Source: Promethearchaeota archaeon (GTDB lineage Archaea > Asgardarchaeota > Lokiarchaeia > Sigynarchaeales > SOKP01). From it: DNA of 64,000 nt. Of the stretch, positions 1 through 9,236 are shown in pieces (the first letter of the stretch is position 1; every line of letters begins with the position of its first letter). The stretch is taken from positions 58,491-122,490 of the forward strand of contig JABXKC010000006.1 of assembly GCA_013375495.1 (NCBI GenBank). The letters run 5' to 3'. Under the pieces are notes generated by a model that saw nothing but the letters and a program-made list of their open reading frames with translations, was not told the origin of the DNA and did not search any database. Position numbers and translations under genes: made by a program.

Positions 1-1
1 A

Positions 2-412
2 GGATATGTTTCAGATGTTAGTCGAGAGGTAGTGATAGGACAAATACCTGATGGAGCAGAGGAGCTTATGAATAGAATGATAAAAGTTCAAGAATTTTGC
101 GAACAAAACATTCATCCCGGTTTAAATATGAAAGAATTATATACTGACGCGAATAAATTTAATAAATCTCTAACAAAGAGGGGGAGAGCTTTTATAACGG
201 GGCACAGTATCGGTTTAGAATGTGAGGAAACTCATTTATTTAGTCCCATGAAAAAGTTGGATCGCCCATTTGAAGAGAATATGGTTCTTGATATTGAGGT
301 CTGGCAGAATTTTAAAAATCAAGGCTTAGTGGGAATTGAAGATTGTTATAGAATAACCAGTAATGGATGTGAGAGGCTTTCAAGTTTAGATAAGAACATT
401 TTTGTTAAATAA
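2..412 (+). CDS. M24 family Xaa-Pro-type metallopeptidase, C-terminal part (cut by window edge)
   Basis: The reading frame is open to the left edge, so this is the tail of a longer gene; the GTG at 32 is internal. It is plainly homologous to the complete 377-residue M24 protein at 5305-6438. The pita-bread metal ligands visible are the Asp in YVSDVSRE, the His in GHSIGLECEE, the Glu in LDIEVW and the Glu in GIEDCY; the first Asp lies outside the window. Such enzymes cleave Xaa-Pro dipeptides or N-terminal Xaa-Pro bonds, or act on creatine-like amides. An oxidoreductase gene follows after 64 bases on the same strand, probably co-transcribed. The substrate cannot be told. Confidence 0.85.
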   Translation, partial: GYVSDVSREVVIGQIPDGAEELMNRMIKVQEFCEQNIHPGLNMKELYTDANKFNKSLTKRGRAFITGHSIGLECEETHLFSPMKKLDRPFEENMVLDIEVWQNFKNQGLVGIEDCYRITSNGCERLSSLDKNIFVK

Positions 413-476
413 ATATTAAACACCCAAGCAATAAAATTTATTAGATAATAAAGGAAAAACGTTGGAGGATAATTAA

Positions 477-1613
477 ATGAGTGATTTTGTAAAGTTTGGA
501 ATAATTGGAGCTGGTTCGGCTGTCTGGCGTTACCATAAACTAGGTACCAAAAATAATCCGCAAATTAAATTTGTTTCTGGTTACGACATCAACGAGAAGA
601 AGTTAGCTAAAGCAGCTAAATATTCAAAATTAGAACCTTATTCGAATATAGATGACTTCTTAAAAAGTGATATTGACGCCGTTATGGTTTTAGTACCACA
701 TTATTTACACAGAGATATAGTTATTGCTGTAGCTGAAGCTGGAAAACATGTCATCTGCGAAAAACCTATGGCACCTACACTGGAAGAATGTGATGAGATG
801 ATAACAGCTACGAAAAAGGCTGGCATAAAATTCATGATTGCAGAGAATCATCGATTCCTACCAGCTCATCAATTTATAAAAGATGCTATAGAGCGGGGAT
901 TTATTGGAGATGTATTCCTGGGTCGAACTTATGAAGGTGCGTATGCTCGTTCACAATTTTTCAATAATAATGATTGGAGTTTCACCTACAAAAAAGGGGG
1001 TGGCGGTGTAGTCGCAGATCAAGGAGTTCATAAATTTACCATGCTGAATTGGTTTCTTGGCGAAATAGATTCAGCTCAATGTTGGTTAAGTAAGACTGCG
1101 AAGTCTTCTCCCGAAAAAGGAGAAGATACTGCTATAGTTCTATTACGTTATAAATGCGGAGCTATCGTAACCGTGGATATTTCTTCTAGTACAGGACATC
1201 CGCTTACAAATAAAACAGAATTCCATGGAACAAAAGGTACGATTTTCGAAGATCACGACTGGGAGAGACCCGTTAAAATATTTTCCTCTCATCCTGAAGC
1301 TGAAGTAAAGGGAGAGTATTACAGCCCTAAAATTGAACACGGACCTTTTCCAGATTACTATAAAATCTCCATGGGTCACGAAGACGCCTATTTTGCTAAA
1401 TGTATTTTAGAAGATAAAAAACCAGAATTTACACCAGAAGAGGCAAGACAAGGTGTTGCGGTGGTTCTCTTAGCATATCTCTCTGCTAAAAATGGAAGAA
1501 TGACGTCAATGGATGAATTGATGGAAATTTATAAAAAAGAAGGTACGAGTAGTATATTACAAGGACTTGGCGAAGTAACACAAATGAATTATAATAATAT
1601 AAAATGGGATTAA
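477..1613 (+). CDS. Gfo/Idh/MocA family NAD(P)-dependent oxidoreductase
   Basis: A 378-residue protein with an N-terminal Rossmann motif (FGIIGAGSAVWRYH, about residues 7-20), the family EKP signature (E95-K96-P97), and a C-terminal alpha/beta domain with GGGGVVADQGVHKF. These enzymes oxidise or reduce sugars, inositols or other polyols with NAD(P). The ATG is preceded by a good ribosome binding site (GGAGGA about 8 bases upstream). It follows an M24 peptidase and has a paralogue at 6592-7722, also next to an M24 peptidase. The substrate is unknown; sugar-acid or inositol dehydrogenase are possibilities. Confidence 0.88.
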   Translation: MSDFVKFGIIGAGSAVWRYHKLGTKNNPQIKFVSGYDINEKKLAKAAKYSKLEPYSNIDDFLKSDIDAVMVLVPHYLHRDIVIAVAEAGKHVICEKPMAPTLEECDEMITATKKAGIKFMIAENHRFLPAHQFIKDAIERGFIGDVFLGRTYEGAYARSQFFNNNDWSFTYKKGGGGVVADQGVHKFTMLNWFLGEIDSAQCWLSKTAKSSPEKGEDTAIVLLRYKCGAIVTVDISSSTGHPLTNKTEFHGTKGTIFEDHDWERPVKIFSSHPEAEVKGEYYSPKIEHGPFPDYYKISMGHEDAYFAKCILEDKKPEFTPEEARQGVAVVLLAYLSAKNGRMTSMDELMEIYKKEGTSSILQGLGEVTQMNYNNIKWD

Positions 1614-1640
1614 ATAATATGCGATTTACAAAGGTAAAAT

Positions 1641-3563
1641 TCAAATTTTTGTTATTTCTACCACATGAATCCCATTTTCTTTAATGATTATAGAAATTAA
1701 TTGATTTTTTTCATCTTTTTGAATTTCCCCCTCAGATACCTTTATGTTATAACCGTTTGGAAAATGGATTCTGGGAATATATAGAATTGTTGAGCCTTTT
1801 ACAGAAACATCACCTTCAAATTCAAAATAAAAGAAACCTTCCTCCATTTGAAATTCCATTTTTTTTGGAATACCTGTACAACGAACGAAATGTGGGCGAC
1901 AGAACCCCTTAATTGCTCTTCCACCACTATCAATATCCTCTGGATTAACTCTTTGATCTATACTATAAATTGATAGATCTTCTAAATTCCACAAATCCCC
2001 CCATTCGTTAGTATTATCCGGGGTATAATTCCATTGTAATGCATGCAATAAATTAGCATCCATTGCGTTATAATAATTATTTAGTGCTTCTATGTGCGTT
2101 TTCCAAGCTTCGCTCGCTTCAGTTTTTAATTTTTCATAAGCTTCTTTATTATTTAGATCAAACGGTAATCCAAATTCCTCAATTAAAGTAGGAATGCCAT
2201 TAAAAAATGAATTAGAGTAATCTTTAACGTTTGCTAATTGTGAAATGAACATTTGTCGCACATTGTTTTTACCGATAACTGGATTTCCTGTAATAATATT
2301 ATAATTAGCTTTAAGCATTGCTTTTTTTGTACCCGTTGTAGCAACATCGTACCAGTGTGCAGCATGTGCACTATTAGGAGGGATTTCTAATTCAATAACC
2401 TCTCCTTTCATCACACTTTCCATAGGTCCTGTAAGAAAAATTATTGATTTTGGAAATCCTGTTCGGATAGCTTGAGTATAAGCTTTGAGGAAAGGAGAAA
2501 AATAATCTCGGTAGAAATCAATTTTTTCTTCATTTTTATAAATGAAATAATCATTTTTTAAAATCTTTGGATTTCCGATCTCATCTAATCCCCATACACC
2601 CTCTTTTTTCCAGATATCTTCAAACCCTTCCAACCAACATGATATTTTTCCTTGATTTAACTCATCTTTTCTAGTTTCTTTAATACCAAATCTTTTAAGT
2701 TCTTGATATCCAATATTCCTAGTATGTCCTGCTCCAATAAGCATCGCATCTATAGGAGTAAAAACATGCCCCGATACGTCAGATTTTCCTTCCCATCCTT
2801 TTCCATCAACATATTTACTAATCCATCCTTCAGGAGGCTCATTTAATACATCAAATCCTAATACATGTGAATTATCTTTTACCCTTAATGCTACTTGTTT
2901 CATAGCATCAAAAAAATGATTCTGGAAATAGTCTTGAGCGTTTTTTCCATTAACTATACACGAAGGTGCAAAATCATTTCCTCCAAAAAATAAAGTCCAC
3001 ATCGTTCCATTCGCAAATCTATAAGTATTCCCCATCCAATGCATTGAAGAATATTTTGTAAGGTCATTAGGGTCATATCTAAGTTGCATTACTGAAGCTG
3101 CCTCAGAGCTTTCAAATTTAGTATAATCTAACCCTACTTTTTCAAATGTCCATCCGGGTGCACCATCTCCGCCAGTCATTCTACTCCAAACATCTTGATG
3201 GGGATCTATAATCATGTAAAACTTATATTCTCCAGCTAACTTTAAAATTTCTTCAAGGTAATCTAAGTATTCTTTATCGTATTCTTTTGGGCCACTATGT
3301 TCTATAGCCTCCCAAGTTACCAAAAACCTAAGACAGTTAAAACCCCAATGCTTTAATCGTGAAAAATGTTTATTTGCTTCTCTTAGAGGGAATGGTCTAC
3401 CAACAAAAGAAACATCTCTATGATCTGTAAAATAAGTTTTAATATGTGTTGCACCATTAGGAGTAAACGGAACTTTTGAGGTTCCCGCCAAATTCACACC
3501 CCTCAGTAGTACTGTTCGGCCTTTATCGTCAACGAACTCCTTACCCTTTATTCTTAATGTCAT
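1641..3563 (-). CDS. Glycoside hydrolase family 5-like protein (endoglycosylceramidase-like)
   Basis: A 640-residue TIM-barrel hydrolase. The start resembles the GH5 endoglycoceramidase pattern (RGVNLAGTSKVP, residues 21-32). The acid/base Glu lies in LNEPP (E242), a HAAHWYD segment lies near 400-406, and the nucleophile Glu is in IEEFG (E463). A C-terminal beta-rich region (about 560-640) looks like a small sandwich domain. No signal peptide is seen, so it probably acts inside the cell, perhaps on glycolipids or imported glycosides. It is convergent with the oxidoreductase gene at 477-1613. Family assignment is good, substrate is not determined. Confidence 0.8.
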   Translation of the reverse strand: MTLRIKGKEFVDDKGRTVLLRGVNLAGTSKVPFTPNGATHIKTYFTDHRDVSFVGRPFPLREANKHFSRLKHWGFNCLRFLVTWEAIEHSGPKEYDKEYLDYLEEILKLAGEYKFYMIIDPHQDVWSRMTGGDGAPGWTFEKVGLDYTKFESSEAASVMQLRYDPNDLTKYSSMHWMGNTYRFANGTMWTLFFGGNDFAPSCIVNGKNAQDYFQNHFFDAMKQVALRVKDNSHVLGFDVLNEPPEGWISKYVDGKGWEGKSDVSGHVFTPIDAMLIGAGHTRNIGYQELKRFGIKETRKDELNQGKISCWLEGFEDIWKKEGVWGLDEIGNPKILKNDYFIYKNEEKIDFYRDYFSPFLKAYTQAIRTGFPKSIIFLTGPMESVMKGEVIELEIPPNSAHAAHWYDVATTGTKKAMLKANYNIITGNPVIGKNNVRQMFISQLANVKDYSNSFFNGIPTLIEEFGLPFDLNNKEAYEKLKTEASEAWKTHIEALNNYYNAMDANLLHALQWNYTPDNTNEWGDLWNLEDLSIYSIDQRVNPEDIDSGGRAIKGFCRPHFVRCTGIPKKMEFQMEEGFFYFEFEGDVSVKGSTILYIPRIHFPNGYNIKVSEGEIQKDEKNQLISIIIKENGIHVVEITKI

Positions 3564-3716
3564 TTAAATCAATTTATTAGTAGTCATTCTTATAAAGTCT
3601 TATCAATAAATTACTCTCTTTTCATTAAAGTTTTATGAAATAAAAATCAAATTTAAATTAATTTTAATTATATTAATCTACACTTATCAAAAAATTAAAT
3701 TAACAATTATAAAAAA

Positions 3717-4466
3717 ATGAAATTAAAAGGGAAGATTGCTGTTATAACGGGAGCTGGAGCAGGTATTGGGGAAGCAACGGCTCTCCTTTTTGCGAGAGAG
3801 GGTGCAAAAGTATGTTGTAATTCATTGTCCGCGTCTGCTAAGAAGATTGTGGCAAAAATTAACCAATCTGGAGGAGATGCAATATTTGTTCAAGCAGATG
3901 TTTCTATTGAAGCGGAAGCGAATCGAATAATTGAAAAAACCATCGAAACTTATGGTAAAATAGATATTTTATTCAATAATGCGGGAATTGTACTTGGTGG
4001 CGCAATCGATACAACATCTTCAGAAAACTGGGATAGAACTATGGCTGTCAATGTACGGGGTATTTACTTAGTAACGAAATACGCGATCCCCTATTTAAGG
4101 AAATCTCAAGGTGTAATTATAAATAATTCGTCTTCAGTTGCATTTAAAGGTGTAAAAGATAGGGTCGCCTACACTGCTTCTAAAGGTGCTGTATTATCAA
4201 TGACTAGGGCGATGGCAGCAGACTATCTAGAGGACAAAATTAGAATTAATGCCATATGTCCAGGAACTACAGATTCACCTTCACTTGCAAAAAGAATTAA
4301 AAGCAGAGGGGGAAACTATGACGAAATTAGGCAAGGATTTATAGATCGCCAACCACTAAAACGTCTTGGTACTCCTGAAGAAATCGCTGACGGTGTTCTA
4401 TTTTTGGTATTAAATGAATTCTGCACAGGAGTAAGTTTACTCGTGGACGGCGGTATGACTATGTAA
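3717..4466 (+). CDS. Short-chain dehydrogenase/reductase (classical SDR)
   Basis: A 249-residue classical SDR with the cofactor motif TGAGAGIG (11-18), NNAG (87-90), catalytic Ser near 139, and Tyr152/Lys156 in YTASK. It reduces carbonyls or oxidises hydroxyls with NAD(P). The sequence before the ATG is A/T only with no ribosome binding site, so a leaderless or weakly initiated message is likely. It converges on a second SDR (4513-5292), with which it shares family but modest identity. Probably part of the local sugar/hydroxyacid catabolic group; substrate unknown. Confidence 0.87.
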   Translation: MKLKGKIAVITGAGAGIGEATALLFAREGAKVCCNSLSASAKKIVAKINQSGGDAIFVQADVSIEAEANRIIEKTIETYGKIDILFNNAGIVLGGAIDTTSSENWDRTMAVNVRGIYLVTKYAIPYLRKSQGVIINNSSSVAFKGVKDRVAYTASKGAVLSMTRAMAADYLEDKIRINAICPGTTDSPSLAKRIKSRGGNYDEIRQGFIDRQPLKRLGTPEEIADGVLFLVLNEFCTGVSLLVDGGMTM

Positions 4467-4512
4467 AAAATATAAATAAAAAAAACTTATAAAAAAGGAT
4501 TTAACTAGATTG

Positions 4513-5292
4513 TTATCTAGTAGTCCAACCACCATCTAGTCTCAAATCTGCTCCCGTCATATAACTCGATTCTTCAGTAGCTAAGAAAAGGATTCCTGTT
4601 GCAATTTCTTCTGGAGTTGCCCATCTCCCCATAACGCCTTCTTCTTCAAATTCTTTTTTAACTTCTTCATACGATAGTCCTCTATCTTTAGCTTGTTTTG
4701 CTACATCACTCTGAAGCATCGGTGTGTCAGTTGCTCCTGGACTTACACTATTCACTCGGACATTATATGGTGCTAAATCTAAAGCTAATGCTCTGGTGTA
4801 GCCTAGTACTGCTGCTTTGGTTGAGCAATAGTTCGCATGAGCAGTTTGACCTATGTGAGCAGCTACAGATGCTAATGTAATGATTGAACCAGATCTTTGC
4901 TTTTTAAAATATGGAACTGCGTATTTACAAGTGTAATGAGTACCCTTAATATTTACATCGATAAGTAAATTATAATCTGCATCTGGAAATGTTTCAACAT
5001 CACCTACTCTAACAACTCCCGCATTAACAATTAAGACATCTATTCTTCCATATTTTTCAATAGTTAGGTCAATCATCGCTTTTACTTCATTTTGATTTCT
5101 TACATCAACGACGGTTATCTTCGTCCTTTCTTTTGCATCATCACTAATAAGTTTATAAGTTTCATTTAATCCCTCTTCATCATTATCAGAAAGAACCTGG
5201 ATTGCTCCCTCTTTGGCAAATAATACTGCTGTAGCTCTGCCAATTCCTGATGCTGCTCCAGTCAATACAACAATTTTATCTTTTAATCTCAT
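4513..5292 (-). CDS. Short-chain dehydrogenase/reductase (classical SDR)
   Basis: A 259-residue classical SDR: TGAASGIG near the N-terminus, VNAG (89-92), catalytic Tyr155 and Lys159 in YCSTK, and the typical C-terminal DGGW ending. It lies 12 bases downstream of the M24 peptidase gene on the same strand, so the two are probably one transcript. The family oxidises or reduces secondary alcohols and ketones with NAD(P)H. The substrate cannot be assigned. Confidence 0.87.
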   Translation of the reverse strand: MRLKDKIVVLTGAASGIGRATAVLFAKEGAIQVLSDNDEEGLNETYKLISDDAKERTKITVVDVRNQNEVKAMIDLTIEKYGRIDVLIVNAGVVRVGDVETFPDADYNLLIDVNIKGTHYTCKYAVPYFKKQRSGSIITLASVAAHIGQTAHANYCSTKAAVLGYTRALALDLAPYNVRVNSVSPGATDTPMLQSDVAKQAKDRGLSYEEVKKEFEEEGVMGRWATPEEIATGILFLATEESSYMTGADLRLDGGWTTR

Positions 5293-5304
5293 TTATTAAT
5301 CACC

Positions 5305-6438
5305 TTATTTTATCACAATCTCTTTATCAAGTCTGGAAAGCCTTTCTGTACCGGTTTCCGTCACTCGATAACAATCTTCAACTCCTACTAAACCTTGGCC
5401 TCGAACATTTAACCATACCTCAAGATCTAATACCATATTTTTTTCAAAAGCAACATCTAATGCGCCCGTAGGTCCAAAAAGATGTGCTTCCTCGCATTCT
5501 AAACCTATACTATGCGCAGTAATAAGATAAAAACCTTTCTTTGTAAGAGATTTTAGAAAAGCTCTTGCTTCTTCTCGAAAAACCTTAGCATTTAAGCCCG
5601 GTTTTATGTTCTCAGCGCAGAATTCTTGAACTTTGATCATGTAATTCATGGCTTCTTGAGCCTTAGATGGAACTTCGCCTATAACAACACCTCTGCTCAC
5701 ATCCGAAATATAACCTTCCCAAACTGCACCAAAATCAAATCTTACGATATCATTAGGAGTAACGGGTGTTCCTAGTCCTGGAGCTTCGGGATCTGAAGGA
5801 CCAATATTCATTGTAAGGTGGTCCCACCCCCATGCTCCTTCATCAACTATTGTTCTCCTGGCGATTTGTAACAAATCAGTATCCTTCATATTTAACTCAA
5901 CCGCGTCTATACAGGTTTTAATGGCTTTTTCAGCCACTTCTGTTGACTTTCGAATTCTTCTTATTTCTTCTTCTGTTTTAACTAGTCGCATTTCAATAAA
6001 GGCATTATCAGCATCAATAAATTTAGCGTTTGGAAATTTCTTCTGTAGTGCTTCAGATTGATAGCGTGGCATGTATGATTCAAGACCTATCGTTTTATTA
6101 CCTAACTCCCAATCATCAACCTTCTTCAAAAGAGTATTAACTGCGGCTTGTAAAGAACCGACTCTAAACACTTCACTCGGGAGCACCCAAGAAAACTCTT
6201 CAACGCTATCATATAATGACCATACTATAGCACTTTCTACTCCATCCCTTCTTACCATAGATAGGTTAGGATATTGATTCGATAGCACATATAAGATAGG
6301 ATTAGGCGCTACATGAGTAACTGGTAAACCGGTAGTATAAAACACATTAACAGGGCTAGAAGCAATTAAAAGATCGATATTGTGTTTATTTAATACTTTT
6401 CTTGCTCTCTCTTTGGTATAGCCAATTGGTTCTGCCAT
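5305..6438 (-). CDS. M24 family metallopeptidase (Xaa-Pro dipeptidase-like)
   Basis: A complete 377-residue protein with an N-terminal creatinase-like domain (about 1-150) and a pita-bread catalytic domain. All five metal ligands are visible: Asp in RFDFGAVW, Asp in YISDVSRG, His in TAHSIGLECEE, Glu in LDLEVW and Glu in GVEDCYR. The enzyme should bind two divalent metals and cleave Xaa-Pro or related bonds. It is head-to-head with the Gfo/Idh oxidoreductase at 6592-7722 and upstream of an SDR. The truncated gene at the left edge is a close paralogue. Confidence 0.88.
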   Translation of the reverse strand: MAEPIGYTKERARKVLNKHNIDLLIASSPVNVFYTTGLPVTHVAPNPILYVLSNQYPNLSMVRRDGVESAIVWSLYDSVEEFSWVLPSEVFRVGSLQAAVNTLLKKVDDWELGNKTIGLESYMPRYQSEALQKKFPNAKFIDADNAFIEMRLVKTEEEIRRIRKSTEVAEKAIKTCIDAVELNMKDTDLLQIARRTIVDEGAWGWDHLTMNIGPSDPEAPGLGTPVTPNDIVRFDFGAVWEGYISDVSRGVVIGEVPSKAQEAMNYMIKVQEFCAENIKPGLNAKVFREEARAFLKSLTKKGFYLITAHSIGLECEEAHLFGPTGALDVAFEKNMVLDLEVWLNVRGQGLVGVEDCYRVTETGTERLSRLDKEIVIK

Positions 6439-6561
6439 TCGTTATCAGTTTTTGCTATTATCTAGAGAATAAAATTAAGTTTTCATAAAAAATCTTTTTA
6501 GAATTCTATCCAAAAAATAAATTGATATTTTTACCAAATGCGATATGAATCTAAAGATAAT

Positions 6562-6570
6562 CTATAAATA
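6562..6570 (+). promoter_or_regulatory. TATA box of a probable leaderless promoter
   Basis: CTATAAATA lies about 26 bases, centre to A of ATG, upstream of the oxidoreductase start at 6592, with a purine-rich stretch before it that could be the BRE. Archaeal transcription begins about 25 bases after the TATA centre, so the mRNA would start at or beside the ATG. The lack of any ribosome binding site before this gene agrees with that. Confidence 0.5.
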
Positions 6571-6591
6571 CTTAAAACTTTTTTCAAAATT

Positions 6592-7722
6592 ATGGATTAT
6601 GTTAATTATGGTATAATTGGAAGTGGAGTTGCTTGGAGATATCATCAATTTGGGATACGTTATGTCCCCGAAATGAAGTTTAAGTCTGTTTTTGATATTA
6701 ATGAAAGATCTGGAAGAACAACAGCTAAGGGATATAATATGGATTACTACTCTGATTTAGATAAATTCCTTGAAAGTGATATTGATGCTGTTATTGTAAT
6801 GGTTCCTCATTATTTACATGAAGAATATGTAGAAGCTGCCGCAAAGGCTGGAAAGCATGTACTTTGTGAGAAACCAATGGCAACAACACTTGAAGGATGT
6901 GATAAAATGATTGCTATTACTAAAAAAGAAGGAGTAAAGTTTATGATTGCTGAAAATCATAGATTTTTGCCAGTTAATAATTATATAATGGAAACAGTAA
7001 AAGATGGACTAATTGGGGAAGTATTTTTGGTACGCTCTTATGAAGGAGTTAATGAAATTAAAGGACTTATGAAGAAGGGATTTTGGAAGGGCCATCCGAT
7101 TATGGCAGGAGGAGGTTCATTAATAGATATGGGTGCACATAAATTTGCAACTATTAATTGGATTTTGAATGATACCCCTGAGACATCATATTGTTATTTA
7201 TCTAAACAATGCACAAATTTAAAAGAAAAAGCTGAGGATAATGCCATTTCAATACTTAAATATAAAAAGAGGACTCTAGTAGAGATTGCTGTTAGTTTTT
7301 CAGTAGTATCTCCATTTAGTAATAGTTTAGAGATATATGGAACCAAGGGTTCAATCATTGAAAATCACGATTGGCAAAATCCAATCAGAATATTCTCGAA
7401 ACATGAAAACATGGGGAAAAATTACGGTAAATGGTATGAACCCGAGATTGAACACGGACCGTTTCCAAAATATTATGAATTATCTATGAGAAACGAAGAT
7501 TCACATTTCACCGACTGCATAATCAATGATACTGAACCAGAATTCACTCCTGAACAAGCAAAAGAAGCTATTTTTGATGTTCTTCTTTCATATTTATCAG
7601 CAAAAAAAGGGAGTTTAGTAAGTCGGGATGATTTAGTGCAAATTTATAAAACTATAGGTACACAAACAGTTTTAGAAGGTTTAGAAATAGCAGTTCATAA
7701 TAACTACCTCAAAACTATTTAA
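6592..7722 (+). CDS. Gfo/Idh/MocA family NAD(P)-dependent oxidoreductase
   Basis: A 376-residue paralogue of the 477-1613 product, alike over its whole length: Rossmann motif YGIIGSGVAWRYH (6-18), EKP signature (E93-K94-P95), and shared blocks such as IEHGPFPKYYELSM. Expected to act on a sugar or polyol with NAD(P). It has no ribosome binding site but a TATA box 26 bases upstream. It is divergent from an M24 peptidase, whereas the first copy is co-directional with its M24 neighbour, so the pair was duplicated or rearranged as a block. Substrate unknown. Confidence 0.88.
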   Translation: MDYVNYGIIGSGVAWRYHQFGIRYVPEMKFKSVFDINERSGRTTAKGYNMDYYSDLDKFLESDIDAVIVMVPHYLHEEYVEAAAKAGKHVLCEKPMATTLEGCDKMIAITKKEGVKFMIAENHRFLPVNNYIMETVKDGLIGEVFLVRSYEGVNEIKGLMKKGFWKGHPIMAGGGSLIDMGAHKFATINWILNDTPETSYCYLSKQCTNLKEKAEDNAISILKYKKRTLVEIAVSFSVVSPFSNSLEIYGTKGSIIENHDWQNPIRIFSKHENMGKNYGKWYEPEIEHGPFPKYYELSMRNEDSHFTDCIINDTEPEFTPEQAKEAIFDVLLSYLSAKKGSLVSRDDLVQIYKTIGTQTVLEGLEIAVHNNYLKTI

Positions 7723-7812
7723 AATTTCTTTCAATTTCATACTAAACTTGAAGAGGCTTCTTTTTTAAATACCTATTTCGATTTATTTTCTTTAAATCGA
7801 AAATTCTCCGGG

Positions 7813-8152
7813 ATGAGTACTCATTTCAAGGGGTTTCATTAATAACAAAGAAATTGAACATCAATTCGAAATAAATAATCCTAATGAGAATAATATTCAT
7901 TTAAGTAAGGAACAGATTATCGTCGGAGAAATTGATAATAATTTAAAAAGTCCAATCGATTTATTAATTCAAGAATGTGATGCTGCTAAAAAAGAATATT
8001 TTACCATGGCTGAAGATATACATATTATCTTAAAAAATTGTGAAGACTTATCTAACTCTAAAAAGTTAAACTACTGTAATAGCGAAAGACACTATATGAA
8101 ACAGTATCTAAAACATACGATGATAAAGGTAAATTACATTATACCAGACTAA
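7813..8152 (+). pseudogene. Small lysine-rich protein gene, probably frameshifted (or started at ATT)
   Basis: From 7817 to the TAA at 8150-8152 one frame is open for over 110 codons and reads as a hydrophilic protein (VGEIDNNLKSPIDLL, then AKKEYFTMAEDIHII). It has no ATG, GTG or TTG near its beginning. An ATG at 7813 in another frame reads MSTHFKG and stops after nine codons. If the GGGG run at 7830-7833 were GGG, the ATG would join the long frame smoothly (MSTHFKGFINNKEIEH). Either a sequencing or genuine frameshift at the G run, or an ATT start just after it, would explain this. The product is not recognised. Confidence 0.45.
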
Positions 8153-8226
8153 TTACCAAATTCTAAATTAACCTATTTTTTATAGTAAAATCATATAAAT
8201 GGTGTCTTTAATTATGAACAGTTATA

Positions 8227-9090
8227 GTGTTCTCAAAATCTATAATTGATATTATAAAGGAACGGACTTCTTGGAGAACTTACACTAATAAGTTACTTGA
8301 AGATGATACTAAAGAAAAAATCTTACAAATTTTACAATTAAAAGATTTCAAAAGTCCTTTTAGTGGAAATGCCGAAAAATGCCGATTTGAATTAATTAGC
8401 GTTCCAGAGTTTGATCCTGAAGAAAAGAAAAAGATAGGAACTTATGGGATAATAAAAGGGGCTCAAGAATTCATAGTAGGAGCAACTGAAAAAGCCGATT
8501 ATTATCGGGAGGACTATGGGTATCTTTTGGAAGCCATGATACTGTCTGCTACTGATTTGGGTCTGGGAACTTGTTGGTTAGGAGGCTTTTTTAATAAAAG
8601 TTTATTCTCCACGAAAATAAATTGCCAAACTAACGAAATTGTCCCAGCAATAACACCTATTGGGTACCAAGCAGAAAAGAGACGAAAAAGCGAAAAGTAC
8701 ATTCGTTCATTCATTAAGGCTGATGTTCGATATTCATGGGATAAGCTTTTTTTTGAAACGGATTTTTCAAGCTCTCTTTCTCAAAAGAAAGCGGGAAAAT
8801 ATGAAACTTTGTTAGAAATGATTCGCCTAGGACCTTCAGCTGGTAACAAACAACCTTGGAGAGTAGTAAAAGAAGAGGATAAAGATAATTTTCATTTCTA
8901 TGTAAAATTCACCAAAAACTTAAAAAATAAGATTTATAATCAATTCGTACGTCTTGATATAGGTATAGCGATCTGTCATTTTGATCTGACAGCTCAAGAG
9001 GTGGGATTGAAAGGAAAATGGGAATTTGTAGAACCAAAAATTAGAAAATCCGATGAATTAGCATATGTCATTTCTTGGATAAGTGAATAA
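8227..9090 (+). CDS. Nitroreductase-family protein
   Basis: A 287-residue protein. The N-terminus (KSIIDIIKERTSWRTYTN) is the typical nitroreductase opening with an Arg that contacts FMN phosphate, and the middle has LGLGTCWLGGFF and a late LGPSAGNKQPWR segment. It looks like the 'TM1586'-type double-repeat nitroreductases in which two half-domains form the flavin fold. The start chosen is GTG at 8227, because the upstream in-frame codons soon reach TGA; no ribosome binding site is seen. It probably binds FMN and reduces an unknown acceptor. Confidence 0.75.
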   Translation: MFSKSIIDIIKERTSWRTYTNKLLEDDTKEKILQILQLKDFKSPFSGNAEKCRFELISVPEFDPEEKKKIGTYGIIKGAQEFIVGATEKADYYREDYGYLLEAMILSATDLGLGTCWLGGFFNKSLFSTKINCQTNEIVPAITPIGYQAEKRRKSEKYIRSFIKADVRYSWDKLFFETDFSSSLSQKKAGKYETLLEMIRLGPSAGNKQPWRVVKEEDKDNFHFYVKFTKNLKNKIYNQFVRLDIGIAICHFDLTAQEVGLKGKWEFVEPKIRKSDELAYVISWISE

Positions 9091-9236
9091 CAACAACTTC
9101 AAGATTATCTACATGTTTGTCAAACTTCTAAAACTTCTCTTATTTTAATACTATTAAATGTTTTAAAAGTTTTAAAAACAAGAATTAATGATTCTCTTTT
9201 ATTTGAGACTGAATATACACAAAAAAACATTTTATA

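Noticed and set aside
4698..5471. Open frames on the plus strand opposite the SDR and M24 genes
   Set aside because: They lie antisense to well-supported conserved genes and translate to low-complexity, Leu/Ser-rich sequence without motifs.
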